The notes: generated by a model not told the origin, from the letters alone. A stretch of DNA of 36,136 bases from Streptomyces torulosus (GCF_001419765.1 NZ_LIRK01000097.1:1-36136), one strand, 5' to 3'; shown: positions 25,272 to 34,719, numbered from the stretch's first letter. Program-made: numbers and translations.

Positions 25272-25712
25272 TCAGCTCACGGCGGTGACGCCGGCCGCGT
25301 GCTCCCGGGCCTGCCGGTCCATCTCCGCCCGGAAGGCGGCCACCATGTGCGGCCGGATCCGTCCTGTGTTGCGGTCGCCGCCCTCGCAGACCGCTCCGCG
25401 CACCCCGACGATGTCCGTGCCGATGCGGGTCAGCGGGCCGAGGTCGGCCTGCTTGACACTGCCCGCGAGCGCGGCGAGCAGGCCAGCGGCGTGGGCCAGC
25501 CGGACGAACTCGGCGCAGGCGTCCGGCGGCACGTGGTCGAACAGCCGCGTCCCGTCCTTGATCGCCGTGTCGAGCATGGCGGCGTCGGCGCCGGAGCGGG
25601 CGGCGATGTCGGGCACGGTCCGAGGGCCCACTGCCGTTCCATGTCCGCGGGGTGCGGGTTCCTCGCTGACATCGCGGTCGGCGTCGTCCGCGCTGTGCGC
25701 CTCATGGCTCAC
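25272..25712 (-). CDS. MfnB-like (furan phosphate synthase family) protein, N-terminally short
   Basis: This 146-residue frame matches the C-terminal half of the (5-formylfuran-3-yl)methyl phosphate synthase family (UPF0264). It has [21 protein letters not shown] with the catalytic Asp and Lys, [22 protein letters not shown] and [17 protein letters not shown]. Archaeal MfnB is about 235 residues and condenses two glyceraldehyde 3-phosphate molecules. The first 85 or so residues, including two further active-site Lys, are missing, and the first 35 residues here look like drifted sequence. The GTG start overlaps the GH78 stop (GTGA), so it may be translated by coupling, but it is probably inactive. 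Confidence 0.72.
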   Translation of the reverse strand: MSHEAHSADDADRDVSEEPAPRGHGTAVGPRTVPDIAARSGADAAMLDTAIKDGTRLFDHVPPDACAEFVRLAHAAGLLAALAGSVKQADLGPLTRIGTDIVGVRGAVCEGGDRNTGRIRPHMVAAFRAEMDRQAREHAAGVTAVS

Positions 25713-28700
25713 ACCTCGGTCCTCTCGGTGTTCCGGGAATCGGTCAGCGGATCGCGGGTGGTGAACGTGTGCCGGCCCGAGCCGACGACGTAGGTGGCGC
25801 GGTCGCCCATAGGCATGCGGACCTCCGCCGTGGTGTTCGGCGGGAGTGCCACGTGGAGGCGGAACCTGCCGTTCTTACGGACCCACTGCACGGACACCAC
25901 GCCGTACGGCGTGCGGTAGCTGCCCTCGGCATGGGTGAGGTCACCGACCGGGCGGGGGTCGATCACCAGCTCGCGGTAGCCGGCTCTGCCGCGTGCCTGG
26001 CGGATGCCCACCAGGCCGCTGTGGAACCACTCCTCGATCTGCACCAGGATCATGTGGTTCTTGGAGTTGCCCATGTCCCACTGTTCGGGAACGGTCGTCA
26101 GGCCGCCGGGGTTGGCGAGGGTGGGCGCCATGAAGTAGCCGTAGCTCGGACGGGTGTCCTCCTGGAGGACGTCCCACAGGACGTCGTCGCGACCGCCGTC
26201 GTGCAGGGCCCTGACGATCGGGGCGAGACCGATGGTGCCGCCGCTGAAGTGTGGACCTCCACCGAACGGCCGGTGGGCGTGGACCAGTTCGACCAGCGCG
26301 TCGAGAACCTTCCCTCGTTCGCCCTCCGGTACCAGGCCCTCGTCCAGAGCGAGCGCCTGCGCGGCCTGTGTCGCCCCGGCACCGCCCTGGTCGCCCTCGG
26401 CGGTGTAGCGGCCGAGGGCCTGGTTGTAGAAGGCGTCGTTGAACGCGTCCTTGATGCCTACCGCGAGGCTGCGGTACTCGGCCGCGTCGGCCTCACGCCC
26501 GAGCAGTGCCGCCATCCTCGCCATGCGATCGGCGATCTGGTGGTAGCCCCAGGTTCCGGTGATGCGGCCCGAGGTGTTCTCACTGGCGATCCAGTCGGCC
26601 AGGGCCGCGTCCACGATGCGGGCGTTCGTGCCGGTGCCTGCCTTCCTGGTCCTGATGTAGCCCAGGAAGGCCTGCATCTGCGGGTAGTAGCGAGCCATCG
26701 TCCGGGTGTCGCCGTACGTCTCGTACAGCAGCCAGGGCACCAGGATGATGCCGTTGCCCCAGTTGATCTCGTCGCCGAACCGGCCGGTGTAACCCCAGTC
26801 GTACACCGGGGCCTTGAGCGCCACGTTGCCGATGTCGGCACCGGCCCTGGACTGGCCCTCCGCCAGATGGCGCTGCATGGTGCGCAGGTAGGCCGCGTAT
26901 CCGAAGGTGCGGTGGATGGATCCGAAGGGCTGCACGTAGTCGGCGGGGTAGGCGAGCTTTTCGCGGCCTGGGCAGTCCGTGAAGGTGGACATGGTGTTGC
27001 TCATGATCGAGTAGCGGGCCATGCGGTGAATGCGGTTGATCCGGTCGTCGGAGGTCCGCACGGAGCCGGCCTCCGGGACGTCCGCGTGGATCTGCAGGGC
27101 GGTCACCGTGTCCCGGGTCGGGACGTAGCCCTCGGGCAGGCCGGTCATCTGCAGCCACTGCATCCCGAAGTAGTGGAACTGCGGGTGCCAGCGCTCGCCC
27201 CGCTCACCGCCGTGCGTCGTGTAGGCAGCGAACACGTCGGTGCCGCGTGCCGCGCCGCCGCCCATGATCGATGCCTGGTTGACGCTGCCGTCGGCGTTCA
27301 GTGACTCGGCGGGATACAGCTTGACGGTGGTGCCGGCCGGGAGCGGGGCGTCGAGCGTGAGCAGCGGCCAGCCGGCGATGTTCTGCCCGAAGTCGAAGAC
27401 CCACACGCCGGGCTGCGGCTGCTTGACGCTCACCGGACGCAGTCTGTCGACGACCTTGAGCGGCTCTGCCACGCGCCACACCAGCTCGGTGGTCAGATTG
27501 GGCGGCGGGGCGATTCCGGCGGCGGTCCAGCCCATGGCCGTGCCGTCGCGCCGTTTCACCGACGCGCCGAGGTCCGCGCCGGGGACGGTCCAGGCGGGCT
27601 GCTCGCGCCGGGCGTCGTAGTCGGAGCCGGAGTACCAGTTGGCCGTGGTGGTCGGGCCGAGAGCCGCCTTCCACGAGCGGTCGCTGACCACGGTCTCGAC
27701 CTTGCCGTCGTCCTTCGTGATTTCCAGGCGGGCGATCAGGCGTGGTGTGACGGCGGCGCCGGCACTGGCATCGGTGCTCGCGAGCGGGTTGCCGGAGCCG
27801 GTGACGACGGCGCCGTTCTCGTGTCCCGAGGCGAGCCCGGGCTCGAAGGTGATGCCGGTGCCGTCGGCCCCCGCGGTACCGATCGCGGTGATCGTGTGTG
27901 ACTCCAGGCGCTCGCCACCGTCACCCGTGTCGATGTTGACGGTGCCACCGACGTGGTAATTGGCCACGTTGTTGACCTTGATGGTGGTGGCGCCCCGGGC
28001 AGCGGGCGCGACGAGGCCACCGCTGCCTTTGAACTGGCTCTGCCACCAGCTGTACGGTGCCGTGCGGCCGGTCGTGGGATTCGCGACGGACCGCGTCACC
28101 AGCGCCGTGCCGTGGCCCAGTTCGACGCCCAGAGTGTTGTCGCCGTGGCGGACGAGACCGGTGACGTCGAACACCCGGTACTCGGTGGAGAGCTGGTAGT
28201 TCGAGTTGCCCGGCGCGAGTACCTCGTCGGTGACGGGTCTGTCGTTGAGTCGGGCGACGTGCAGTCCGACGCCGGACAGGTACAGCCTCGCCCTGACGAT
28301 CTTCCCTCGGCGTCTGTCCACGCGGAAAGCGCGGGCGAACACGGGCAGTGGCTGGTCGACGGTGCGGCCCGGGTACTCGATCCACCGGGCCTTGCCCCAG
28401 TCGGAGCGCTTGAGGAGCCCCATCTCCCATGAGGCGGGCCGGCTCCACGGTGTCGCCTCGCCCTCGGTGCTCCACGCCCGCACCTGCCAGACGACCCGGT
28501 CGCGCGAGGCCGGGGCAGGACCGTGCCAGGCGACGTCGGTCTGGGCCGAGGAGCGGACCTTGCCGCTGTCCCACAGAAGACGGCCCCTGTCGAGATCCGG
28601 CTCGGTGCGCGCCGCGCGGATCCGGTAGGCGGCCTGCGTCCATCCCTCGGCGGTTCCCTCCACCCGCCAGCTCAGTCGCGGGGCGGGGTCGTCGACGCCG

Positions 28701-28891
28701 AGCGGGTTGTCCTCGCGGCCATCGACCGCGAGAGCAGTGACCATCGCCCCATGTCTGCTGCCGTTCCCGTCCGCGTAGGCCTGCGGTGTGAGAGGACCGA
28801 GGACGGTGGGCAGCGCCAGCCCTGCCGCGGAGACGGTCACGGTGCCGACGACCTGTCTACGACTGAACGCTCCGCCCGCTGTGCCGGACAT
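25709..28891 (-). CDS. Secreted GH78 alpha-L-rhamnosidase
   Basis: This 1060-residue protein has a Tat signal ([20 protein letters not shown]). A fibronectin-like N-terminal domain ([11 protein letters not shown]) and rhamnosidase N-domain ([17 protein letters not shown]) follow. An extra domain sits at about 275-355 ([20 protein letters not shown]). The concanavalin-like domain shows [16 protein letters not shown]. The (alpha/alpha)6 barrel carries [16 protein letters not shown] near 640, with the presumed general acid Glu, and [16 protein letters not shown] near 935, with the presumed base Glu. It removes terminal L-rhamnose from glycans outside the cell by inversion. GGAGG precedes the ATG. 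It is last in the LacI-linked ABC operon, 84 bases after the binding protein. Confidence 0.93.
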   Translation of the reverse strand: MSGTAGGAFSRRQVVGTVTVSAAGLALPTVLGPLTPQAYADGNGSRHGAMVTALAVDGREDNPLGVDDPAPRLSWRVEGTAEGWTQAAYRIRAARTEPDLDRGRLLWDSGKVRSSAQTDVAWHGPAPASRDRVVWQVRAWSTEGEATPWSRPASWEMGLLKRSDWGKARWIEYPGRTVDQPLPVFARAFRVDRRRGKIVRARLYLSGVGLHVARLNDRPVTDEVLAPGNSNYQLSTEYRVFDVTGLVRHGDNTLGVELGHGTALVTRSVANPTTGRTAPYSWWQSQFKGSGGLVAPAARGATTIKVNNVANYHVGGTVNIDTGDGGERLESHTITAIGTAGADGTGITFEPGLASGHENGAVVTGSGNPLASTDASAGAAVTPRLIARLEITKDDGKVETVVSDRSWKAALGPTTTANWYSGSDYDARREQPAWTVPGADLGASVKRRDGTAMGWTAAGIAPPPNLTTELVWRVAEPLKVVDRLRPVSVKQPQPGVWVFDFGQNIAGWPLLTLDAPLPAGTTVKLYPAESLNADGSVNQASIMGGGAARGTDVFAAYTTHGGERGERWHPQFHYFGMQWLQMTGLPEGYVPTRDTVTALQIHADVPEAGSVRTSDDRINRIHRMARYSIMSNTMSTFTDCPGREKLAYPADYVQPFGSIHRTFGYAAYLRTMQRHLAEGQSRAGADIGNVALKAPVYDWGYTGRFGDEINWGNGIILVPWLLYETYGDTRTMARYYPQMQAFLGYIRTRKAGTGTNARIVDAALADWIASENTSGRITGTWGYHQIADRMARMAALLGREADAAEYRSLAVGIKDAFNDAFYNQALGRYTAEGDQGGAGATQAAQALALDEGLVPEGERGKVLDALVELVHAHRPFGGGPHFSGGTIGLAPIVRALHDGGRDDVLWDVLQEDTRPSYGYFMAPTLANPGGLTTVPEQWDMGNSKNHMILVQIEEWFHSGLVGIRQARGRAGYRELVIDPRPVGDLTHAEGSYRTPYGVVSVQWVRKNGRFRLHVALPPNTTAEVRMPMGDRATYVVGSGRHTFTTRDPLTDSRNTERTEV

Positions 28892-28975
28892 GCCGAACCT
28901 CCGTTGATTCGAAAGGAGTTGCTTCGAGAAGACCTGGAGAACCTGGACGTGCGCCCACGTGCCCGATGGCCCCGC

Positions 28976-30247
28976 TCAGCTCCCGGCCTTGTAGTCGGCG
29001 TCCATCTCGTCGAGGAGTTTCTTAGGCGTGGACTGACCGCTGAAGATCTCCTGGAGGCCGCTGAGCATGGTCTGCTGGACCTTCCCGTTGGGCCAGAGCT
29101 GGTCCAAGAACGGCACGGTGCGGTCCGAGCCGATGAACTCGGAGAGTTCGGCGAGCGAGGGGTCAGCCTTGAATCCCGTGTCGGGGAGGGAGGGCAGGCC
29201 GCCCTGCTTCTCGACGAAGAGGTTCATGCCCTCGGGGGACATCACGAAGTTCACGAACTTCAGGGCGAGTTCCTCGTTCTTGGCCTTGGCGTTGACGCCG
29301 TAGCCGGCGCCCGCTGCCGCCGGAATGATCGTCTCGGACGGAGAGTCGTTGGCGGGCAACGCCTTGAGGATGAAGGTGGCCTTCGGGTTCTTCGCCTCAA
29401 GCAGGGCGATCACCCAGTTGCCCTGCACGATGCCCAAGGTCTGGCCGGTGGCCGCGAGTTGCTGGCTGGCTTCGTAGTTGGTGCCCAGGGGGTTCTTCTG
29501 GAAGCAGCCGGTCTTCTCCATCGTCAGGTACTTGTCCAGGGCGGTGGTCCACAGTGACTTCGCGAAGGTTGCCTGGCCGGCCTGCATCTTCTGGTCGAAG
29601 TCGCGGTCCTGTCCGTAGACGGTCGTGGCAACGAGCGCGTAAAGGACGAGCTGGGTGACCCAGTTGTCCTGGTTGCCCAGGGCGAAGGCCGGGGTGCCCT
29701 TGGCCTTCGCGGCCTTGCAGAAGGCCAGCAGGTCGGTCCATGTCTCCGGCGGAGTGAGTCCGGCCTTCTTCATGGCCTGCTCGTTGTAGACGGCGCCTAT
29801 GCCGTTCTGACCGAAGATCGCGTTGTAGGTCTTCCCCTCGTACTGGGCGACGCTCTTGATCGCGTCTGGCATCTTGGCGGCCCAGGGCTGGTCCGAGAGG
29901 TCGCGCAGATAGCCGGGCTTGGCCAGGACATAGGTGGCGCCCGGGTTTCCGTTGCCGGGCCAGACCGACATCACGTCGGGCGCGGTGCCCGAGGACAGTT
30001 GGGTGCGGATCTGTTGCTGGTACTGGTCGGCGCCGCTGGTGGTGTAGCGGACCTTGACACCGGGGTTGGCCTTCTCGAACGCCTTGACGACGTCCTCGAT
30101 CGAGCCCTGGTCCACCGAGGCGAGCGTCAGCGTCTTCGAGCCGCCCGAACCGCCTTCGGAGCCCGCCTTGGTGCCGCCGCTGCACGCGGCCAGCACGGCC
30201 ACGGACGTCAACGTCGCGATCAGGACCGGGAGTTTGCGTGTCTTCAT
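28976..30247 (-). CDS. Extracellular sugar-binding lipoprotein of ABC transporter 2
   Basis: This 423-residue lipoprotein has KTRKLPVLIATLTSVAVLAAC, with lipobox LAAC near residue 22. The mature part is a family-1 solute-binding protein: KTLTLASVDQGSIEDVVKAFEKANPGVKVRY, DVMSVWPGNGN, then GYGVNAKAKNEELALKFVNFVMSPEG. It follows the two permeases by 29 bases and precedes the GH78 gene. The ligand is inferred to be a rhamnose-containing oligosaccharide or rhamnose glycoside. ATG 30247 was chosen because GAGGGGGA precedes it and the lipoprotein signal starts there. Confidence 0.92.
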   Translation of the reverse strand: MKTRKLPVLIATLTSVAVLAACSGGTKAGSEGGSGGSKTLTLASVDQGSIEDVVKAFEKANPGVKVRYTTSGADQYQQQIRTQLSSGTAPDVMSVWPGNGNPGATYVLAKPGYLRDLSDQPWAAKMPDAIKSVAQYEGKTYNAIFGQNGIGAVYNEQAMKKAGLTPPETWTDLLAFCKAAKAKGTPAFALGNQDNWVTQLVLYALVATTVYGQDRDFDQKMQAGQATFAKSLWTTALDKYLTMEKTGCFQKNPLGTNYEASQQLAATGQTLGIVQGNWVIALLEAKNPKATFILKALPANDSPSETIIPAAAGAGYGVNAKAKNEELALKFVNFVMSPEGMNLFVEKQGGLPSLPDTGFKADPSLAELSEFIGSDRTVPFLDQLWPNGKVQQTMLSGLQEIFSGQSTPKKLLDEMDADYKAGS

Positions 30248-30276
30248 GATGTCCCCCTCGGGGAAGCGCCACGTGA

Positions 30277-31098
30277 TCATCCGCGCAGTCCTCCCGCGAA
30301 GCCGTTGATGATGCTGCGCTGCAACAGGAAGTAGACAAGCAGGACGGGCAGGATGCTGATCACCAAAGCAGCGAAGATGAGGTTCCAGTCGGTGACGTAC
30401 TGGCCGACGAAGCCGGCGATGGCGACCGGCATGGTCTGCTGGGCGCTGCCGCTGAGGTACAGCAGCGGAGTGAAGAAGTCGTTCCACACGGCGACCGCGT
30501 TGAGCACGAGAGCGGTCACGGTCACGGGTTTGAGCATGGGCAGGACCACATACCGGAAGCCCTGCAGCGGAGTGCAGCCGTCGATCAGTGCCGCGTCCTC
30601 GAAGTCGCGGGGCAGAGCGCGCAGGAAGCCGACGTAGAGGAAGACGGTGAACGGGACTTGGAGACCGGAGTAGAAGAGGACCAGCGCCCAAGGGGTGCCG
30701 AGCAGGCCCATGTCTCGCATGGTCTGGTACAGCGGCAGCGAGGCGAGCTGGAAGGGGAGGACCAGGCCGAGGAGGAAGGTCAGATACGTGCCCCGCGACC
30801 AGCGAGCTGTGACGCGGGCCAGCGGGTACGCCGCGAGCGACGACACGGCCAGCACGATGACGACACTGCAGGCGGTCACCAGCACGCTGTTGCCCAAGGC
30901 CCCGCCCAGCGAGCCCTGTTGCCAGGCCTGAGTGAAGTTGTCGAAGGTGGGAGAGGTCGTCGGGCTGATCGGCGACGAGGTGTCCGAGGCAGGTCGCAGG
31001 GCCAGGTTGACCAGGACGTACACCGGGAAGCCCACGACCAGGGCGACCGCGATCATCGTCAGTTCCAGCGCGAGGGTGCGCGGGCGGTAGCGGCTCAC
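30277..31098 (-). CDS. Sugar ABC transporter permease (MalG-like), system 2
   Basis: A 273-residue membrane protein starting at GTG (VSRYRPRTLALELTMIAVALVVGFPVY), which overlaps the stop of the preceding permease. Six hydrophobic segments are apparent. The EAA loop reads DFEDAALIDGCTPLQGFRYVVLP, and the sequence ends IINGFAGGLRG, typical of MalG-like proteins. A longer frame upstream is the other permease read out of phase. Confidence 0.92.
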   Translation of the reverse strand: MSRYRPRTLALELTMIAVALVVGFPVYVLVNLALRPASDTSSPISPTTSPTFDNFTQAWQQGSLGGALGNSVLVTACSVVIVLAVSSLAAYPLARVTARWSRGTYLTFLLGLVLPFQLASLPLYQTMRDMGLLGTPWALVLFYSGLQVPFTVFLYVGFLRALPRDFEDAALIDGCTPLQGFRYVVLPMLKPVTVTALVLNAVAVWNDFFTPLLYLSGSAQQTMPVAIAGFVGQYVTDWNLIFAALVISILPVLLVYFLLQRSIINGFAGGLRG

Positions 31099-32045
31099 GA
31101 TGCGGCCCTCTCGTTGCGGGACAGCACGGCGTACTGCCCGGTCGAGACGACCGCCACGATGATCGTGAGCACGACCGCGAGTGCGATGCTGTAGCCGAAC
31201 TCCCCCAGCGTGAAGGCGTCCTTGTAGATGAGGGTCGAGATGGTGTCGGTGGCGTGTCCCGGCCCGCCGCCGGTCAACGCGTAGACCTGGTCGAAGAGTT
31301 TGATGCCGCCGATGATCGACAGCATCAGGTTGATGGTGAGGGCCGGAGCGAGCAGCGGCCGGGTGACCGACCAGAAGCGCCGGACCGGGCCCGCCCCGTC
31401 GATGGCCGCCGCTTCGTGGACCTCCCTCGGCACCGACTGCAGCCCGGCCAGGAAGATCACCATGGAGTAGCCCGCGAACTGCCAGACGGTCACCCCGACC
31501 ACCGCCCACAACGCAAGCCCCGGACTCCCCAGCCAGTCCTGCCGCCAGTCGCCCAACCCCATCGCCCCGAACAGGCTGTTGACCGCACCGTCCGGACCGA
31601 GCAGATTGCGCCAGAGGTACGCGGTCACGATCGGCGTGATCACGGCCGGGGCGAACAGGAACACCCTCAGCACATTCCGGGACTTGATGGCCGTGTCGAC
31701 GCCGAGCGCCAGCAGCAGACCGAGGGCGTTCTGAACGACTGTGATGGACACGGCGATCAGCAAGGTGTGCCAGATCGCCTGCTTCGCGTCCGCGTCGTGG
31801 AACATCTCCGAGAAGTGGTCCAGGCCGACGAAGGAGAAGTCGGGATCCAGGCCGTCCCAGTCGGTGAAGGCGTAGTGGACACCGCGGACACTCGGCACCA
31901 GGACGACGAACGCGAACAGCAGCAGCGCGGGGAGCGCGAACCACCAGGGCGGCGCGGTTCGCGCCCGCCGGACCCGGGCTGCCACCGGTTGTGGATCCGG
32001 GGGCCGGTCGTGGTCCGGGAGTTGCTCGTGCGGGGCGAGGGTCAC
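31095..32045 (-). CDS. Sugar ABC transporter permease (MalF-like), system 2
   Basis: A 316-residue membrane protein. I chose GTG 32045 because AGGAGG sits seven bases upstream; the longer frame would run through the operator. The EAA loop reads EVHEAAAIDGAGPVRRFWSVTRP and GGGPGHATDTIS is conserved in the family. It is the first gene of the operon permease, permease, binding protein, GH78, and is divergent from lacI. An inverted repeat at 32061-32076 lies just before its ribosome binding site and probably controls it. Confidence 0.92.
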   Translation of the reverse strand: MTLAPHEQLPDHDRPPDPQPVAARVRRARTAPPWWFALPALLLFAFVVLVPSVRGVHYAFTDWDGLDPDFSFVGLDHFSEMFHDADAKQAIWHTLLIAVSITVVQNALGLLLALGVDTAIKSRNVLRVFLFAPAVITPIVTAYLWRNLLGPDGAVNSLFGAMGLGDWRQDWLGSPGLALWAVVGVTVWQFAGYSMVIFLAGLQSVPREVHEAAAIDGAGPVRRFWSVTRPLLAPALTINLMLSIIGGIKLFDQVYALTGGGPGHATDTISTLIYKDAFTLGEFGYSIALAVVLTIIVAVVSTGQYAVLSRNERAAS

Positions 32046-32060
32046 CGACGGACCTCCTGT

Positions 32061-32076
32061 CTTGAAACGATTCAAG
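32061..32076. promoter_or_regulatory. CTTGAAACGATTCAAG operator
   Basis: Six-base perfect arms (CTTGAA/TTCAAG) flank ACGA, immediately upstream of the AGGAGG of the permease gene. Position and form fit a LacI-family operator that would block transcription of the transporter-rhamnosidase operon. It differs from the TGGGCAACGTTTCCCA type, so it may serve a second regulator. Confidence 0.55.
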
Positions 32077-32186
32077 CAGATCGCCGGGCGAGGGATCGGG
32101 CCGATACGACACGGGAGCACGCGACGACTTCCGCGCATGGGGGTGGTGCGGCCCGACGCCGGGCCTGGTCGACTCGGAGTCCCGCA

Positions 32187-32202
32187 TGAGCAACGTTTCC
32201 CA
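32187..32202. promoter_or_regulatory. LacI-type operator TGAGCAACGTTTCCCA
   Basis: It matches the palindrome TGGGCAACGTTTCCCA (reverse complement of the box at 33475) at 15 of 16 positions. It lies between the divergent permease and lacI genes. Confidence 0.6.
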
Positions 32203-32340
32203 AAAGGGTGTGCCAGAACCCTAGAGAGCGGCCCGTGTGACGTCAAGATGCCGCACACGCTGCCCGATTGTTACGACGGTTCGGAACTGCGACCGTTTCA
32301 GCGCCTGCTGGACTGCGTTGTCCGTCCGTACACTCGGCGA

Positions 32341-32351
32341 CAACGTTTCCC
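32341..32351. promoter_or_regulatory. CAACGTTTCCC half-operator before lacI
   Basis: An exact 11-base match to the operator core, directly upstream of the GGGAGG ribosome binding site of the LacI gene. It suggests autoregulation. Confidence 0.55.
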
Positions 32352-32367
32352 GATGGGAGGGAGCAGG

Positions 32368-33411
32368 ATGGAGCCGCCGGCACGGCCTCGTCGCGTCACC
32401 ATCGTCGATGTCGCGAAGCACGCCGGGGTGTCGACCACCGCCGCGTCGAAAGTGCTGCGCAATGCTTATGGAGCGAGCCCGGAGATGCGCGCGAAGGTAC
32501 GCCGGGCGATCGACGAGCTGGGCTATCGGCCGCACGCGGGCGCCAGGGGCCTGCGCGGGCAGACCTACACCATCGGCGTCATGCTGCCCGACATCCGCAA
32601 CCCCTTCTTCCCCGAGATCCTCGACGGCGTCACCGCCTCACTGGCGGACACCGAATACCAGGTGTTCCTGGGACCGGGCTGCAACGGGGAGAAGGAGGAG
32701 GCCCGCGTCACCGAGGCGATGATCGACCGCGGCATGGACGGCATCATCCTGGTCGCGCCCGTGTCCCCGCCCGCGCATCTGGAGCACATCGCGGCCTCGG
32801 CACCGACCGTCGTTGTCGGCCGACACGGCAAGTCCCCGCTGTACGACACCGTGGTCGACGACGACGCCGAGGGCGCGGCCCTGGTCGTGGGCCACCTCAC
32901 CGGCCTCGGACATCGTCGGATCGCCCACATCGAACATCGCGAGACCGACCCGACGCGCCTTGCGGAGATGCCCAACGCCCGGCGCGCCGACGGTTATCGA
33001 CTGGCCATGCGGGCGCACGGGCTGGAGGAATGCATCAACGTGATCTCCACCAGCTACACCCAGGAAGGCGGCTACCTGGGCGCGAAGGAGCTGCTGGCCC
33101 GCACCGCCACCGTCCGGCCCACGGCCGTATTCGCCGGAGCGGACATAGTCGCCATGGGGGTGCTCGACGCGGTCAGCGAAGCCGGACTGTCCGTGCCCGG
33201 CGACCTCTCGGTGGCCGGATACGACAACACCACGTTCGCCGCGTTCGCTCCCATCTCGCTGACCAGCGTCGACCAGTCGGGCCGCGAGATGGGCAGAAAC
33301 GCCGTGCGCCTCCTACTGGAACGGATCGCCGACCGCAGCCGGAATTCGACCCAGGTCACCCTCTCCCCCACCCTCGTGCCTCGACGGTCGACGGCGCGAC
33401 CGACGGTGTAA
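32368..33411 (+). CDS. LacI-family transcriptional regulator
   Basis: This 347-residue protein has an N-terminal helix-turn-helix, VTIVDVAKHAGVSTTAASKVLRN (about 9-33), and a hinge GYRPHAGARGLRG. The ligand domain begins YTIGVMLPDIRNPFFPEILDGV and has the dimerisation segment GLGHRRIAHIE and the late motif DLSVAGYDNTTFA. Such regulators release DNA on binding a sugar. ATG 32368 has GGAGG seven bases upstream; a longer frame would extend across the operator. Its position, divergent from the transporter-GH78 operon and with matching palindromes around, predicts control of that operon, of itself and of the binding protein at 33583. Effector sugar unknown; rhamnose is a guess from GH78. Confidence 0.92.
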   Translation: MEPPARPRRVTIVDVAKHAGVSTTAASKVLRNAYGASPEMRAKVRRAIDELGYRPHAGARGLRGQTYTIGVMLPDIRNPFFPEILDGVTASLADTEYQVFLGPGCNGEKEEARVTEAMIDRGMDGIILVAPVSPPAHLEHIAASAPTVVVGRHGKSPLYDTVVDDDAEGAALVVGHLTGLGHRRIAHIEHRETDPTRLAEMPNARRADGYRLAMRAHGLEECINVISTSYTQEGGYLGAKELLARTATVRPTAVFAGADIVAMGVLDAVSEAGLSVPGDLSVAGYDNTTFAAFAPISLTSVDQSGREMGRNAVRLLLERIADRSRNSTQVTLSPTLVPRRSTARPTV

Positions 33412-33474
33412 GGATTCGACGCCGAGCTGCGCGGTGGGCGTTCAATAGTTCGGTTGAATTTTGGATTCCACTGT

Positions 33475-33490
33475 TGGGAAACGTTGCCCA
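33475..33490. promoter_or_regulatory. LacI-type operator TGGGAAACGTTGCCCA
   Basis: A 16-bp palindrome with one mismatched pair, in the 170-base gap between lacI and the next binding-protein gene. Its reverse complement equals the operator at 32187-32202 except for one base. Confidence 0.65.
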
Positions 33491-33582
33491 TCCGTGTTTG
33501 CGGAGCCAGGATGGAGGGTGCCCAACGGTCATGGCCGAGCCATGCACCGGGCTTCACCCCCCATCAGGAAGGTCTCCCCAAC

Positions 33583-34719
33583 GTGTCAAGCTTCAGCAGG
33601 CGACATGTCCTGGCCACCGGCGCAGGCGCCGCCCTCGGCGTCGGTGCGTTCGGCGCCGCCGCCAGTCCGGCCGCAGCCTCCCCCGCGGGTTCCCGCAGTA
33701 AGGGCGGACGGGAGGAGACGCGGACGCTCGACGAGCTCTACCGGGCCGCTCTGGCGGACGGCGGCAAGCTCGTCGTCTACGCCGGCGGCGACACCCCCAC
33801 CCAGCAGGACGGCACCAAGGCGGCCTTCAAGGCCCGCTTCCCGGACATCGACCTGACACTGATCGTCGACTACAGCAAGTATCAGGACGTCCGCGTCGAC
33901 AACCAGTTCGCCACCGACACCCTCGTCCCGGACGTCGTCCAGCTCCAGACCCTCCAGGACTTCACCCGCTGGAAGGGACAGGGCCGCCTGCTGCACTACA
34001 AGCCCGCCGGATTCTCGAAGGTCTACGACAGGTTCAAGGACCCGCAGGGCGCATGGGTGGCCACCACCGCGCTCGCCTTCAGCTTCATGTACAACACGGC
34101 GGCGGTCGGTTCGCAGACACCGCTCACCCCGCGTGACCTGGTCGACCCAAAGTGGAAGGGCAAGATCGCCTCCGCCTTCCCGCACGACGACGACGCGGTG
34201 CTGTACCTCTTCACGCTGTACGTGCAGAAGTACGGCTGGGACTGGGTGGCGAAGTTCGCCGCCCAGGACGTGCGGTTCGCGCGCGGCAGCAACACCCCGG
34301 CCGAGGCCGTCTTCGGCGGGCAGAAGGTCATCGGTGTCGGCACCGCGGGGTCCGCGGTCAGCACTTCTCCCGTGACGTTCGCCATCGGCGCCGGACATCC
34401 GTTCATGGCCTGGGGCCAGCGCGTGGCCGTCCTCAAGCAGGCGAAGAACTCCACGGCCGCCAAGCTGTTCCTCAACTGGCAGCTGTCGAAGGAGATGCAG
34501 AATGCTTCCTTCAACGGCTGGTCCGTCCGCACCGACATCACTCCCCCGGCGGGTCTGAAGCCGATGTGGGAGTACCCCGACGCCCATGTGGACGGCTTCC
34601 CCCGCTTCATGGAGGACCGCGCCGCGGTCGAGCGCTGGAAGCAGACCTTCGCCCTGTACTTCGGCGAGGTCAAGGGCGACCCGACGCCCGGCGTGCTCGG
34701 ACTGCACCCGGGGGCGTAG
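33583..34719 (+). CDS. Tat-secreted extracellular solute-binding protein (orphan)
   Basis: This 378-residue protein begins at GTG with a twin-arginine signal (SFSRRHVLATGAGAALGVGAFG, probable cleavage near AAA at 30-35). The mature part resembles Fe3+/putrescine-type binding proteins (SBP_bac_6/8): KLVVYAGGDTPTQQDGTKAAFKARFPDIDL, FMYNTAAVG, DLVDPKWKGKIA and KNSTAAKLFLNWQLSKEMQ. The longer ORF has no signal, while AGGAAGG precedes the GTG. No permease accompanies it. A LacI-type operator upstream links it to the rhamnosidase operon, so it may feed transporter 2 or a system elsewhere. A strong hairpin follows it. Confidence 0.88.
   Translation: MSSFSRRHVLATGAGAALGVGAFGAAASPAAASPAGSRSKGGREETRTLDELYRAALADGGKLVVYAGGDTPTQQDGTKAAFKARFPDIDLTLIVDYSKYQDVRVDNQFATDTLVPDVVQLQTLQDFTRWKGQGRLLHYKPAGFSKVYDRFKDPQGAWVATTALAFSFMYNTAAVGSQTPLTPRDLVDPKWKGKIASAFPHDDDAVLYLFTLYVQKYGWDWVAKFAAQDVRFARGSNTPAEAVFGGQKVIGVGTAGSAVSTSPVTFAIGAGHPFMAWGQRVAVLKQAKNSTAAKLFLNWQLSKEMQNASFNGWSVRTDITPPAGLKPMWEYPDAHVDGFPRFMEDRAAVERWKQTFALYFGEVKGDPTPGVLGLHPGA

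Noticed and set aside
25769..27304. 511-codon plus frame opposite the rhamnosidase
   Set aside because: Antisense shadow of GH78.
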